From NCBI GenBank assembly GCA_965153455.1, contig OZ234500.1, forward strand, positions 4,340,001 to 4,404,000: a stretch of 64,000 bases of DNA. The letters run 5' to 3'. Origin of the DNA: Sphagnum compactum (lineage: Eukaryota; Bryophyta; Sphagnopsida; Sphagnales). A model generated the notes under the pieces. The model ran no database searches, was not told the DNA's origin, and saw only the letters and a program-made list of their open reading frames with translations. How positions within the stretch are numbered: position 1 is the first letter of the stretch; the number at the start of each line of letters is the position of its first letter. Shown here piece by piece: positions 23,366-35,400 of the stretch. Position numbers and translations under genes: made by a program.

Positions 23366-26242
23366 ATGTCTGTGGAGGGGCAAGAAGAAGGGGAAGAGTG
23401 CAATAACATATCTGGAAACCTCAGGCTCATTACTAAGAGAAGGATTCTTCCAGGGAAAATGGAAGAAATGGAGCTGCAGCAGCTGCAACAGGAGCAGCAA
23501 TATCCTGTTGTTATGGAAACCACGGGAGGAGAATCAGCTATGGCCAATGACACGAGAGGAAGAGCCTTGCAGGAGCAATCTGAAGCAATGCTGCCAAAGC
23601 CTGTTTCGCTTGCATGCTCTGCAGAAGATGAGAAAGCATCCACAAGTGTGTCGAACCAGTCGAGTTCGGGACATTCGGTTGAGATGGAGTCCTCTGCAGA
23701 ATACTGCGGCGGCCGATCTGTCACTCCCTCGGATGCAGAATTGGAGATGTCGTCAGAAGAGAATCAGATCTCTCCAAGGAGTAGTAGTTCATCCGGTGCT
23801 GTTTCTTTGGGCTCTACGGGACACAAGGTTGAAGAAGGCGAGGACGATGACGTCAATGAAGGAGGCCGCTGTATGCAGGAGAAAGGCGACGAGAGCGGAT
23901 GGAGTGAACTGGAGGTGTCTGTGGAAGGCTCTGCTGATGAAGAGGAGCGAGAAAACGATGAGCAAGCGGTAGGTGATTGGAAATAGACTTTACACATACA
24001 CCATGAAGCTCAAATTCAACAGGCAAGGATTTGATGGAACTGAATCTGGATATGCACCTGTAACTGTCTGTTGGGTATGGTTGGAAGTATGAGGATTCTT
24101 GTACTCTGTTGTTCATCCAGCTACCAAGATGTTAATCTGTGTGCTTTGCAGATTGTGAAGGAAGTTCACTCAGCAGTGACAACTTGGACGGATGATAAAC
24201 ATAGCTCGTATCTGAATTCCATGGAGGCCACATTTGTGAGAAACCTGTATGGAACAAAAAATTCACATCCAATTGATGATGATGCAGAAGAAGATTGTGC
24301 TGATTCTCATCTTATGAGCACTTTTGACTGCTGCACATCCACTCCAAGTGAGGTGGGTGGTCTTTCTTATGGGTGTTTATGTTTTCCTATTTTCTGCATT
24401 TATTACCTTTGGACACGTTGGACTTTGTGCATCCCTCACTATCATGCTCAACTTCATTCAGATTGCCTTGTAAAATAATCACAGAATTGGCTTTTGTTTT
24501 TTTGTTTTTTTTTGCAGTTCTTTGAATTGTTGCAGGGAGGGTGCTACCAGCAGAGAGCCTTCTATAGGCCACATACATTGGAGCCACCAATTCCCTCTGC
24601 CCCAGCAGTGTTTGCCAGCCCATGGATTCAGCACTTCAATGTGAAGGTGGCAATGGGCTCAAATGGGACATGCCCACTTGTATCCAATACAGCAGCAGAA
24701 CACTCACTCGCTAATCTGTGTCCAGTCCCTGAGGGAACCTATGAGATTGATGGAAACAAGCATGAGCAGTCAGGCAATAGGGAGGTTGTAGTTGATGAGG
24801 AAACTAGAGGAATTGAGGAGCTCAAGCTGATCATGGTTGATGGTTCCATGGATGTTCCAGTGACTGGTCGACATTTAAGAGGGTGGCAGAATCAGCAGAA
24901 ATCCCATGGAAAAAGCTTAGCCACTAGTAGCTTGAGAATGGGCACTCGAAGTCCTGGTCAGAAGCGGCCTTTGGAGCTTCAGCTTGGTGATGGTAAAGTT
25001 CTGAATTCACATTCTTTGTATAGTTGTATTTGAACAGGGGATCTTTGTCTAAAGAGCAAGATGTGCAAAGAAGCACTGCCAAGATATATGTGTTGCAAAT
25101 TTAGTCTCAAAGTTGAAGATGCTACTGTGTGGGCCTATGTGCTTGCAGTTGTATTCTAATAAAACTTGGCTGGAATTGCTTGGGCAGGTGATATCTTCCT
25201 TGCAAAGAAGAGCAAAACACAACAACTTGCAAGGAAGGACTTGGAAATGTTGGAACAGTATGTTGCTGGGCAGCAGGATCAATCAGAACATGCTCAAGCT
25301 ACTATTTGTCCACAGCCTGAGCAACCTGAGCAAGACTCTGCTGACCTCCAATTCTCAGAGCCAAAGACCCTCTTGCAGGCCAAAGGAGATACAAATGTTG
25401 TCAAGACATCTCCTTTGTTGTCACTTGATAAATCTATTAAAGTTTATCAAGACCAAGGAGATTTACAGAGACATGCAGCAAAGACGGTCTTAGACCAGGT
25501 ATTTGAACATGCTAGTATGCTGGTTGTGGATGTCACTTGTTATGCATTTATGCTTGCAAGCTGCTGTAGAAGCCCAAGGAAGATAGGAGTAGGACAAAAG
25601 CCAAGAGATGTATCTTTGATCAGGGTGTTTGCCACTGTGCTGTGCATAGCAGTAGATTGCAAAGCAGTGAGATTTAGCCATTAATAGATGTGCTTGATTC
25701 AGGTGGTTTCCTTTCTCAAAGAGGTAGAAAATCCGCATATGAAAGGCTGCAAAACTGTTACAGCAGTTGATGGAACTTCACACTGCACAGAGAGCACTGT
25801 ATCTTCTTGCATCACAAGCCAGACCACCATTGATGGTGTATGTCTCATCCTCAAGGTATCGGGGGAAGAGCTTTTGGGGCCAGAAGCGTTGTCAAATTCT
25901 GCAGCAGCAGCAAAAGAATTGCCTTCAAGGGAGGGAGGATCAGATGCACCATTTTGTGCTGGGAAAAACCTCAGTGATCATGATGGGGGACGTGATGCTT
26001 TGGAGGGGTGCTTAGATATGAAATTAAATCCAAAGAACATTACACTGCTTGAAAAGTTAAAACAGGGACTTCAAGAAGAGGGGGACCAATCACCTGAATA
26101 CCAATCAATGCAGGGTGGTGAAGTGGGGGAAGCTGAAGAGTGTGAAGCAGAATATTCATTGTTTAAGTCTTCAAAAGCCAGAACTTGGACGTGGGGTCTG
26201 GAGGGTCCACGGCGCCGTGTGCATGAATCCAGCCAATCCTGA
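23366..26242 (+). CDS. COR27/COR28-like cold- and clock-regulated protein (5 exons)
   Basis: Exons: 23366-23968, 24152-24352, 24518-24992, 25188-25498, 25703-26242. All introns are GT-AG, 165-204 bp, and frames close to give about 709 residues. Three blocks identify the family: W213-T-D-D-K-H-S-S-Y-L-N-S-M-E-A-T-F-V and N-L-Y (exon 2), LQGGCYQ (from about residue 273) and SPWIQHF (302-308). The N-terminal 200 residues are acidic and Ser-rich, and the C-terminus ends near a GPRRRV patch. Arabidopsis COR27/COR28 are nuclear night-time repressors linking cold, light and the clock. They have no enzymatic domain and are roughly a third of this length. The long N- and C-terminal parts are unrecognised. 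Start ATG 23366 is the first in frame; 23459 is an alternative. CTCAAG|GTATCG inside exon 5 could be a further donor. Confidence 0.8.
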
Positions 26243-27370
26243 AGTGACTATACTCCTGGTGAAGGAGCATATATATGGAAGCATCTGGTAGGTATGTACA
26301 GCAACTGGCTGAATTTGGATGTTTATGCTTGATTTTCTTCATTTTGGACAGGGATGGATGTCTGTAATGGATACCACTGTACATGGTTCTCATACATCTT
26401 AGTGCCAGGTCTAAGTGCTAAGTGCTTTCCCATATTTGGTTGTGAAATTTGTGGTGTAAATCACATCCTTTTGCCTTCTTTGCTGCTGAGGTAAATCAAG
26501 ACACAGTACAGTTGGTATCTGCTGGGCTGAAATTCTAATGCTTGCTCATAGCTACCTAAAGAAATGTAATTGCTTCTAATAATGCTCAAAATGTTGTCGC
26601 TTGCTGACAAGGAGTATGGTAAGAGAGTTTAGGAATTCTCACAAGAGCTCAAATATCTGGTTGTGATTGCAGAATCAACAGAACAGCTTAAGGGTTCTTG
26701 ATGATGTGTGCAGATAATTGTTTGAAAGGAGAAGAAGATGTTTCAAGAAATATCAAGCCAAACTGCACTACCTGTGTTTCAACAGGTGATTGCATTTTGC
26801 AACTCAGAAGCAGATGATTTCAGCTTTCTGACTAAGTGAGCAGTGGTCAAAGTTGCTCTGAAGGAAAATGCTATTTGGAGTGTCAGATTGGCATCTTGTG
26901 CCCATCATCAATATACTTGACTGTCAACCAAGTAGAGCTCTTTGATTAATCTACCATGAATCTAAGCATTAGTCTCAAGTTGGATCAGGACACTGCTCCA
27001 AATTTATTGACCATAATATAATAGTCCACCAGTACTAATCAATACCATGCATGGACTGCTACTTTTTGCAAGAAATGTGGGTGGTAGGAAAACTGAATCA
27101 GTGATATGCAGGACTGCACATAGTTACAATGGCTACTTCCAATTGATCGGAATTTGATCAATGGAATGGCAAACCTAATGCATCTAGAATTGCAGGGAGC
27201 TATCTGAAGTTGGAAGAAACTGCATGGTCATAGTTTGAGCTATGAGTCAGATGGGACTCAGATTTGGTAACTCTGCAGATTGCATTATTTCTCACTTGTA
27301 GATGCTACATACACCTCAGATGCCAGCTGCTGTAAAGTTTAAATTGCTCATTTCAATATCAGGTCCTATG

Positions 27371-27548
27371 TTCCTAGGTCACATATCTGGTGTGTAGAGT
27401 TGCAATCTTACTACTTCCTTTGCCAGCATGTTCCAAGATCACAAACTGCCATGTTGAGTTGCAGATTTACTACTACTATTGACAGCTTACTCCAAGATCA
27501 CATACTGGTGTTTGGAGTTGTACACTTGCTACCTTTCACCAGCACCAG
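27371..27548 (+). repeat. Three imperfect 60-bp tandem units
   Basis: Units start at 27371, 27431 and 27490. They share TTCCAAGATCACA-ACTG, GTTTGGAGTTG, and CTTACTAC, with about 59-60 bp spacing. Confidence 0.65.
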
Positions 27549-27784
27549 GTATGCCTTAAGCTGTAGGTGCTGCTCACCTTCATCCACTTTCAGGTTCAGT
27601 GTTCATATGCAGGTTGACAGTGTCTTTCAAGTTGACACATGCCAGGATCTATTCGAGGTTGTATGCCGTTGGATGCAATAACTCTGCACTTGAATTGATG
27701 ATTGTGTGTATGATCCCATACTTCTTTTACACACTTTGTATAAGGGCTTGCCTGAAATTTTGGGCAGTTTGCTATATCTATGCT

Positions 27785-28395
27785 GATGGGAGCTGATGAA
27801 GTCAGTGGATAGTCATGGGAGCTCATCATTGGTATTTGTGATGAAGGTGAAAGTCTGGCATTTTCTTCGCAACTTTCAGAAGGTTGTATGCACACTTCTT
27901 TGTCATGTTACCTTGAAAGTGTTTGTGTGGAGATTTCTGTCCAAGCTCACTGTTATGTTTTCTAGTGTGGCTTTTGTGGGTGCTTTTCATCCAAGTAGTT
28001 GCTGATGGTGTGTTTTTAATGCATATGTTTATGGTGCACACTGCCCTGACCATTACCATGTGTGTTGGCCAATCTATGACTTAGGCCTAGATGCTTGCTT
28101 GTACAGGGACAAGCTAAAATGACATGAAGCTTACCCTTAGAAGCAGCAGCTTGAAGTTACTATTGATGTTTGAGCTATGTCTCTTGAGAGCTAGCCAACA
28201 TCATCACAAGCCAGTCTTCTCCTTGCTTTTGGAAATGTGACAATAATTCAGGATGTAAATTTTGTGGAATGGTTTGTTTGAAGTTTTTAGGTGGATTGTT
28301 ATATACATACTAATTTACAGCCACTGTCGGGAGCTGATGAAGCCAATGGGTAGTCATGGCAATTAGTCATGGCTATTCTTGATGGAGATGAAGGT
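27785..28395 (+). repeat. Diverged direct repeat pair
   Basis: About 27785-27850 and 28327-28395 both read GGGAGCTGATGAAG, then GGATAGTCATGG or GGGTAGTCATGG, then GAT-GA-GATGAAGGT. The copies are about 540 bp apart, so this may be a duplicated exon-sized block. Confidence 0.5.
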
Positions 28396-28620
28396 TTTAA
28401 CTAGAGTGAGTGACACTCATGTAAGGTTACGACCACTGCTGTCAGGTTCTATGGTTTTCAGGATACGAACATGCATAATTGGTGGATATGGATTGGAACC
28501 ATGTGCGGAATTTGTGTGATTTTTCAATTTTTGATATTGTACCGAATTGGTGGAGAGCATTACTATTACTGGGCAACCAATGTTTGAAAATGTGATGTGG
28601 TTGAGGTGGTGATTGATCCA

Positions 28621-29089
28621 CCATCAAATTCAGCCAAATTTGGCTATTTAAAAAATATGAAAGGCAAATTTTGAAACATTATTATACTTTCTTTTGCTAT
28701 CTACTTGAACCATCTGTAGAAATGTGATGATGTTTAAAGATTTTTTAAATTTAATCACACAAGTGACCTTTTTCTTTTTGAGCTACCTCCTAGACCACCA
28801 CTTTCAACTACCTTGAGATTTTTACATGTGAAATTGATAATCTTCTATTTTAAATAATCTCTAGCAATAGTTCCAAGTACATTCCCAAGAAGTGTTTTTC
28901 GAGGGGAGCTTTCATGTGTTTTGTATTTGTCAATTTTAATTAATTCAAACTAAGTTGTTGGATGTTGCATTCCCAATTCTTGAGCACTCAACACTTCAAT
29001 GCCTTGCATTTATACTAGGGTCCTATACATGTTCAAGATGTTACCTTTTGAAGTCATCTTGCCACAAATGTGACCTATGTTTCAATATT
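28621..29089. other. AT-rich intergenic DNA, no gene seen
   Basis: An R4-like AAATTTGGCTATTTAAAAAA occurs near 28635. Nothing else was recognised. Confidence 0.45.
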
Positions 29090-29340
29090 ATGTGCAATGT
29101 TCAAGGCACGGGGAGAATGTCGTAACCCTAGCCTTGGGCTTGCGACCAAGGTGAGGGCTTACAACGGTGCGGGCCAAGAGGAGGTCTGGGAATCACATCT
29201 AGGGTTATTCCCCCACCAATCCTTGCCACTCCTCTTCATATTGGAGTTCAAAGCACGCAGCAGAGATCGTTCCTCCAGTTTACTCCATCCCGCCCAAGTC
29301 CCATAATTCTTCCCTCCCCAAGCCTCCTAGCTTCCAACAG
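29090..29340 (+). repeat. Dispersed repeat R1, copy 3
   Basis: Aligns with about 295-420 of copy 1: CCCTAGCCTTGGGCTTGCGA, CAAGGTGAGGGC, GGTGCGGGCC, then GGGAATCACATC. Confidence 0.45.
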
Positions 29341-29527
29341 GTCTTCCCATTTTCATGGCCTTCCTTTGTGGCCATTAAGATTTATTCTATGATTTGGCCC
29401 CCAAAGTATGAGACCATATCCCAATTCATTCACCAAGTACCTTAACATTAATTTTTGTTTTTTCAAATACAACATATTTAAAGCAGTTTGTCCTAAATGC
29501 ACTAACTTGTGACTTCTTTTTGTGTAG

Positions 29528-29855
29528 GTGAATCTGGATGGCAAGGTTCAACTTGTTCTTGCTGATGTTCTTAGGAACTCCCTTGTTCTTATGGTCTCAA
29601 CGAACCCTTCTAATATTCCTCCTTGGAATCAAAGGGCTGATGATTATATTGTGGTTGTTTTTTATTTTGCAAAGAAGTTCTTGGCCTTTGATGGGGCTCT
29701 GTTATTGTTTCACTTGAATGAGCTCAAACATTTGAAGGAAGTTAGGTCTTATGTGGAAAGTTATGGCTTTTAGACTTAGATGAAGTGGGATGTGGTCAAC
29801 TCATTACCATTCATGAACAATGAAGACTTGTCATTGAAGGTTCCATCAAAATCTC
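29528..29855 (+). pseudogene. Fragment resembling a SAM-dependent methylase
   Basis: After an acceptor-like TTTTTGTGTAG the frame reads VQLVLADVLRNSL, then FAKKFLAFDGALLLFHLNEL, then LKEVRSYVESYGF. It then passes stops at 29771-29773 and 29777-29779 and continues with MKWDVVNSLPFMNNEDLSLK in the same frame. The order (beta strand plus a decayed D-P-P-like site, FAKKFL, a glycine turn, LLFH, an RSY helix) recalls the catalytic core of DNA-methylase-like proteins. That is a memory-based resemblance. Two in-frame stops and the missing N-terminus make it a pseudogene. An origin in a mobile element is plausible. Confidence 0.4.
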
Positions 29856-29897
29856 GTATGCTTTCATTATATACATATATATATTCAAAATATAAGT

Positions 29898-29940
29898 AAG
29901 TACCTACTTACTACCTACCTACCTACCTACCTACCTAAAT
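29898..29940. repeat. CTAC/ACCT microsatellite
   Basis: Short run of ACCT tetramers, similar in sequence to the large TACC-rich array at 62580-63640. Confidence 0.7.
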
Positions 29941-30092
29941 ATTTATTTAAATTTATTTTTGAAAAATTCAATTAATATGCCACATGGCAAATTTTTATTG
30001 CACCATGTGTCACAATCTGAAACCATCTAACATAAAAACTAAATGTGTTAGATTATTTCAAAATTATAATGAAATATTTAAAATTATTAAAA

Positions 30093-30304
30093 GTTGGGAC
30101 AACTGGCAACACGTCACTCACTCCCATTTTTCACCAAAATAATTGCATCTTAGTCGCAAGTGACAATATGTATATGTTAGTCAGGATAAAGGTGTGTTTC
30201 ATTGATTTTTTTTCATCCAACACTCCTTGTTGTTTGCGACTAGTGCCACATGTGACTTGTCCAACATGACAATTAAAATTTCAGTTGCAAATGTCGCATG
30301 CAAC
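30093..30304. mobile_element. Nested inverted repeats, MITE candidate
   Basis: GTTGGGACAA (30093) and GTCAC (to 30117) are mirrored by GTGACTTGTCCAAC (30252-30265). Inside, TAGTCGCAA (from 30151) is mirrored by TTGCGACTA (ending 30242). A third small hairpin, AGTTGCA/TGCAACT, lies at about 30282-30304. No convincing target-site duplication was seen. Confidence 0.35.
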
Positions 30305-30309
30305 TAAAA

Positions 30310-32167
30310 ATTAATCATAAAATGGCCATTTTCTATTAATGGTCAAGTTAATGATGGGGGATATTGAAGGGAATCCAATATTACCATGAAATCAAAGTGA
30401 TATAGGTAAAGTTGGAACCAAAAAAAGTCATTTGCAAAGTGTAAAAGGGTGAAAATGCACCCCCAAACATTACCATCCTCAAGAAAGCAACCCCAAGGGA
30501 ATAAGTTCAATTCCTTCTTACACCCAAAAAGAACTACTATCATTTACTAACTCTACTACAACCATTCAAGTAATAGTAAAAAGTTCATGCAAAAAGAAAA
30601 AAGAAAAGGCAGGGTCTGTCATTTGGGGATAGACCTATTGTAATGATTATAGGCTATTCCAATAGTGTGAGAAGAAGAAAGTATAGAAAGTAAGCAAGAA
30701 TGATAAGAGGGATTGGGAAGTAATTATTTTCTAGACATCCATGGTACCTTTAGTGCATTAGAATGATTTCCATTGGGTTTGCAAGCCTTCCATAACTATT
30801 GTCTAACCTTTACATGTAAACCTTCTAGTGGCGTTGCCTACCATTTGTAGTCACCTGGAAAGCCTTCTTAGTGTTGCCTAACATCTATAGCCACTTCAAA
30901 CCCTTTGTGGTTGCTACTTATTGTCTACAGTAATCCCAATCATCCTGCAAACTTTAATTTTCACATATTTTCCCTTCCTACTACCATATACTAGTTGCTA
31001 CCTTCTTGTGGCAACATGAGACTTTTTATTCCATAGACTAAAACCTTGCATACATTTTTACCACTTTTAATAAAAAAAACGCATAACCACCATATAAAAT
31101 GAAACAACACATTATGCAAATTTAAATTATACTACCTTCCCTCATATTCTAATGGAATAAACTTACACAAAACATATTAACATCCTTCAACCATTCTCCA
31201 TTGAAATAACACAAGTACAACACAACTCCAAGCTATTATCCTTTCTTTAGTGTTACACTTTAACAATTCTCTAAGAGAGAGTTCTCACAACTCATAATTT
31301 CAAACTACAATACCCTCGAATGTCATAGAATCCCCCAAGAAGTCCTTTAATCCTCCTTTTCCACAAAACCATCAAGACCCACATTGACCCCATGAAAATA
31401 GGTCTTTATCTTAATCCTTCCTAGAAATATCTATATTACACCTAACCACTCATCAACATGATTTTATTAATCCCATAAGCTTCATCCCTTTGGTAAGGGA
31501 TAATAAGTCTACCACTAGTAACTAGTTAGTTATTAGGATGCTTATGGCATTAACTAGTCTAGAGATTTTAACCTTGTAACATTAATAACTTCAGTTTTGT
31601 TGAAGGCAACCATCCAAAGGACCCAACATTGGTTAAGAAATCTAACTAAAAGACTTGGGCCTATTAGAATGGTGCATTATCATATCATTACTACAAAATG
31701 TGGGTGTATTATACCTTGTTTATCATACCAATGAATTCACTACTTCCAATTAGTCCATGTTTACTAAAACCATTGAATTCACTCAAAATCTAGTGAAATC
31801 ACTTGGCATACAAGGACACCTTTTGTTGTAGTGTATGTGTTTACCCCAACCATTGAATGAAGGGAGGGAAACTAAGTATGTAAATGGTGAATATTGGTTG
31901 ACACAAAAAATCTAATTTGTTGACCATAACCAATGGTAAGAACGTAGATTTAGTTATGGCAATCAATTAGGAGAAATAGTTGACAAGGTTGTTAAAGATT
32001 GTAATCACCTACTATAATATAAGAAGGGAAGGAGAAAAACAAGTGGGGGGCTACATATTCTATGGAAGGATGATGTGACACTATTTGTTGACTATAAGAC
32101 ACGTCCTTTCATTATTATTTTTAATTATATATTTTATAAGAGGATATGGTTGTAATTGTACAAAGTT
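30310..32167. other. AT-rich intergenic DNA, no gene seen
   Basis: Many short frames; no family resemblance or strong repeat was recognised. Confidence 0.55.
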
Positions 32168-32173
32168 TTTATT
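32168..32173 (-). promoter_or_regulatory. Possible poly(A) signal of the TPR-kinase gene
   Basis: AATAAA on the - strand, about 290 nt after the stop codon at 32459. Plausible position, but such hexamers are common in AT-rich DNA. Confidence 0.25.
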
Positions 32174-32458
32174 GGTAGATTAGTAGAGGACATTTGGGCA
32201 ACCAAAAAAAGATCTAAACAATTATCAAATTTGTTCATACAAACTATTATTAAATGCAAAATCATCCCCAAATATCATCCTTCATCCATCTAATTGTAAA
32301 TTGAATTTTTTCATTGATATTAAAAAATTCCGTATGGGTTTCTATGTTTCATCCATTTTTTGAAAATTTTCATCCATTTTCCAAAAACTCCATTCATATT
32401 TCATCCATTTGGACGAATTTTTTAAATTTCATCTAGTTCAAGGCTCAAGGTTTAGGGC

Positions 32459-35400
32459 TCACATGATTACATTCCTGCTGAAAGTGGAAGGTAAGTGGAT
32501 TGGAAATAATGAAAATCTTTTCAATAATTTGTTGAAATATCCTTGGATTGATTTGGTTGATTGTATGTGTTTCTTTCCATTCAATCCTTCCAACATTTGC
32601 AAAACTTCTTGCATTTCTGGTCTTTGATTTGGGTCTTCCTATAAGAAAAAACAATGTCATAAAAAAAATGTTTATTATTTAATTATTATACATTGTAATC
32701 AAACTATAACAAAATAGTCCAATAAATGGGACCATATGTTCATGGTGAGCAATCTTCAATGACATGATGTGAACATATTTTTCAATTTCTTTTTGTTAAA
32801 ACCAACCTATATATGTATTCAAAGTGACATAATTTTATTAGTTTAAAAATTAAGATATATTCCTTGATTATAATATCAATCATGTAAATGGTCTAAATTA
32901 GGAAATATGGTTCCAAGTGAAATATAGTTTTATTGAAAATACCATTTACATAAGTAAACCTTCTTATAATGTTTTACATTCATTGAACAATTCAATTTAT
33001 TAAATTTCAAATTGTTTCATGTATTCCATAATCCATGATTTTGGGTTTTTGAAATTTGTTTGACCACAAACTTAATGAGAAACACAAAAGATTTACAAAG
33101 ATTACATGGATGCATTTAAGCGAAATTTGCAAAAGTAATTTAGCTTGACTGTGATCAAATCCAACAATTGAATTGTTGATAATAACATTGAAAATTTCTT
33201 GAAATCCATCCTTTTGCACATGAACCTCTTTTGCCCATTTGATAAAACCATGAATGTGAAAATCCTCATGTTCGAGTGATCCATTTACAAGTTGAATCAA
33301 TAACACTCCAAAGCTATACACATCACTCTTTGGTGACACACGTTTTGGTTTTGAAGTTGATAAAATTTCTGGTGCCATATACCCACATGTTCCTGGTGTT
33401 GATGTTGAAGCCAATGTAATCTGAAATTGAATTTGCTAAACAATGTATTAATAAATGATGTGTGTTGCATGCATTCAATATACATATTAAAGTTCATAGA
33501 ACCCACACATGCTTAAGTGGTTCAATACAATACCAAACCATAATTAATTTTTCATTTTCTTCCACCATAAAAATTCCAAGTCTTGTATCATTATTTATGC
33601 AATTTTACATATTATATTTTCATACATAATTCTATTTTTGGAATATATATATTTCAAATATTCATTTCATATTGTGATCGTTTTTCATGTATTTGCACAA
33701 TGACTTATAACAATGAATTTATGAAATTTCCACGGTATGAAACATGATTTTTCAAATTTGCAAAGATAACCATTGCATTGAAATATAGTGCCCATGCACA
33801 TAACCAAAAAAAAAAAAGGAAAAATGTCGAACACATACCATGTTTTCTTCAACACCATTTATAATTTTGGCCAACCCAAAATCAGCCAATTTTGGAGTGT
33901 AATCCTCATCTAAAAGGATATTTTGTGGTTTGATGTCAAGATGGACAATCCTTGGATTGCATTTGTGATGTAAGTATGCCAATCCTTGAGCAACTCCTTT
34001 AATGATGTATATTCGTTTGACCCAATCCAAAAGGTTGTCATCAGAAAGCCATTTGTCAAGAGATGAATTTGACATGTATTCATACACCAACATGTGTTGT
34101 AAGCCTTTAATACAATAGCCTAGAAGTTGAACCAAATTCATATGTTGAATAGACCCTAGAGTGCACATTTCTGATATGAAAGATTTTCTTGCACCTACAT
34201 TATAGGAGCCTATCAAATTTAAAATTTTAATTGCAATCTTGATGCCATTCCATTCACTTTCATACACAATTCCAAACGCTCCTTTCCCCAAAATTAAACT
34301 TTTTGGAAAGTTCAATTCATGATATGTAAAACATCGAATATTTGAATTGCATGGCAAAGATTCTATCGTAGGTTGATATTTGTCTACCGTCCATTTTAAT
34401 GAATTTTGCATTTCCAATATCTCATAATCATTTGGTTGAAGAATGACAAACTTATTAAAAGCTTCCAATGTAGCTTGATATTTCTTTAACCACCAATTTG
34501 TGGAGGCTTGCATTAAAAAAGTGAATGCATTGTTTGGTTCAAGAACATCAGCCTTGTCAAGGTCCTCCAAGGCTCCAACATAATCTTGCAAGTTTCTTTT
34601 GACATCTCCACGAAACATCAAAATGTATGCATTGTTTGGTTCAAGAACATGAGCCTTGTCAAAGTCTTTCAAGGCTCCAACATAATCCTTCAAGAACCTT
34701 TTGACATCTCCACGAGTCCCCAAAATGAATGCATTGTTTGGTTGAAGAACATGAGCCCTATCAAGGTCTTCCAAAGCTCCAACATAGTCTTGCAAGTTTC
34801 TTTTGACATCTCCACGAAACATCAAAATGTATGCATTGTTTGATTCAAGAACATTAGCCTTGTCAAGGTCTTCCAAGGCTCTAACATAGTCCTTCAAACC
34901 CCTTTTGACATCTCCACGAGTCCCCAAATTGTATGAATTGTTTGGTTCAAGAACATGAGCCTTGTCAAGGTCCTCCAAGGCTCCAACATAGTCCTTCAAG
35001 TACCTTTTGACATCTCCACGAAATATCAAAATGGATGCATTGTTTGGTTCAAGAACATGAGCCTTGTCAAGGTCTTCCAAGGCTCCAACATAATCCTTCA
35101 AAACCCTTTTGACATCTCCACGAGTCCCCAAAATGAATGCATTATTTGGTTTAAGAACATGAGCCTTATCAAGGTCCTCCAAGGCTCCAACATAATCCTC
35201 CAAATGCCTTTTGACATCTCCACGAAACATCAAAATGTATGCATTATTTGGTTCAAGAACATCAGCCTTGTCAAGGTCTTCCAAGGCTCCAACATAGTCC
35301 TTCAAGACCATTTTGACATCTCCACGAGTCCTCAAAAATAATGCATCGTTTGGTTCAAGAACATGAGCCTTGTCAAGGTCCTCTAAAGCTCCAACATAGT

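Larger units (their letters stand above)
26243..28620 (+). other. Non-coding, transcribed-looking region downstream of the COR27-like gene
   Basis: Base composition stays gene-like well past the stop codon, unlike the AT-rich DNA beyond 28.6 kb, yet no frame longer than about 99 codons or recognisable domain exists. It may be a long or spliced 3' UTR, a non-coding RNA, or an eroded gene. Internal repeats are listed separately. No clear AATAAA was seen. Confidence 0.35.

Noticed and set aside
23352-23972. Second long + frame overlapping exon 1 of the COR27-like gene
   Set aside because: Shifted by one base from the frame that links to exon 2 through the GTAGGT donor; shadow frame.
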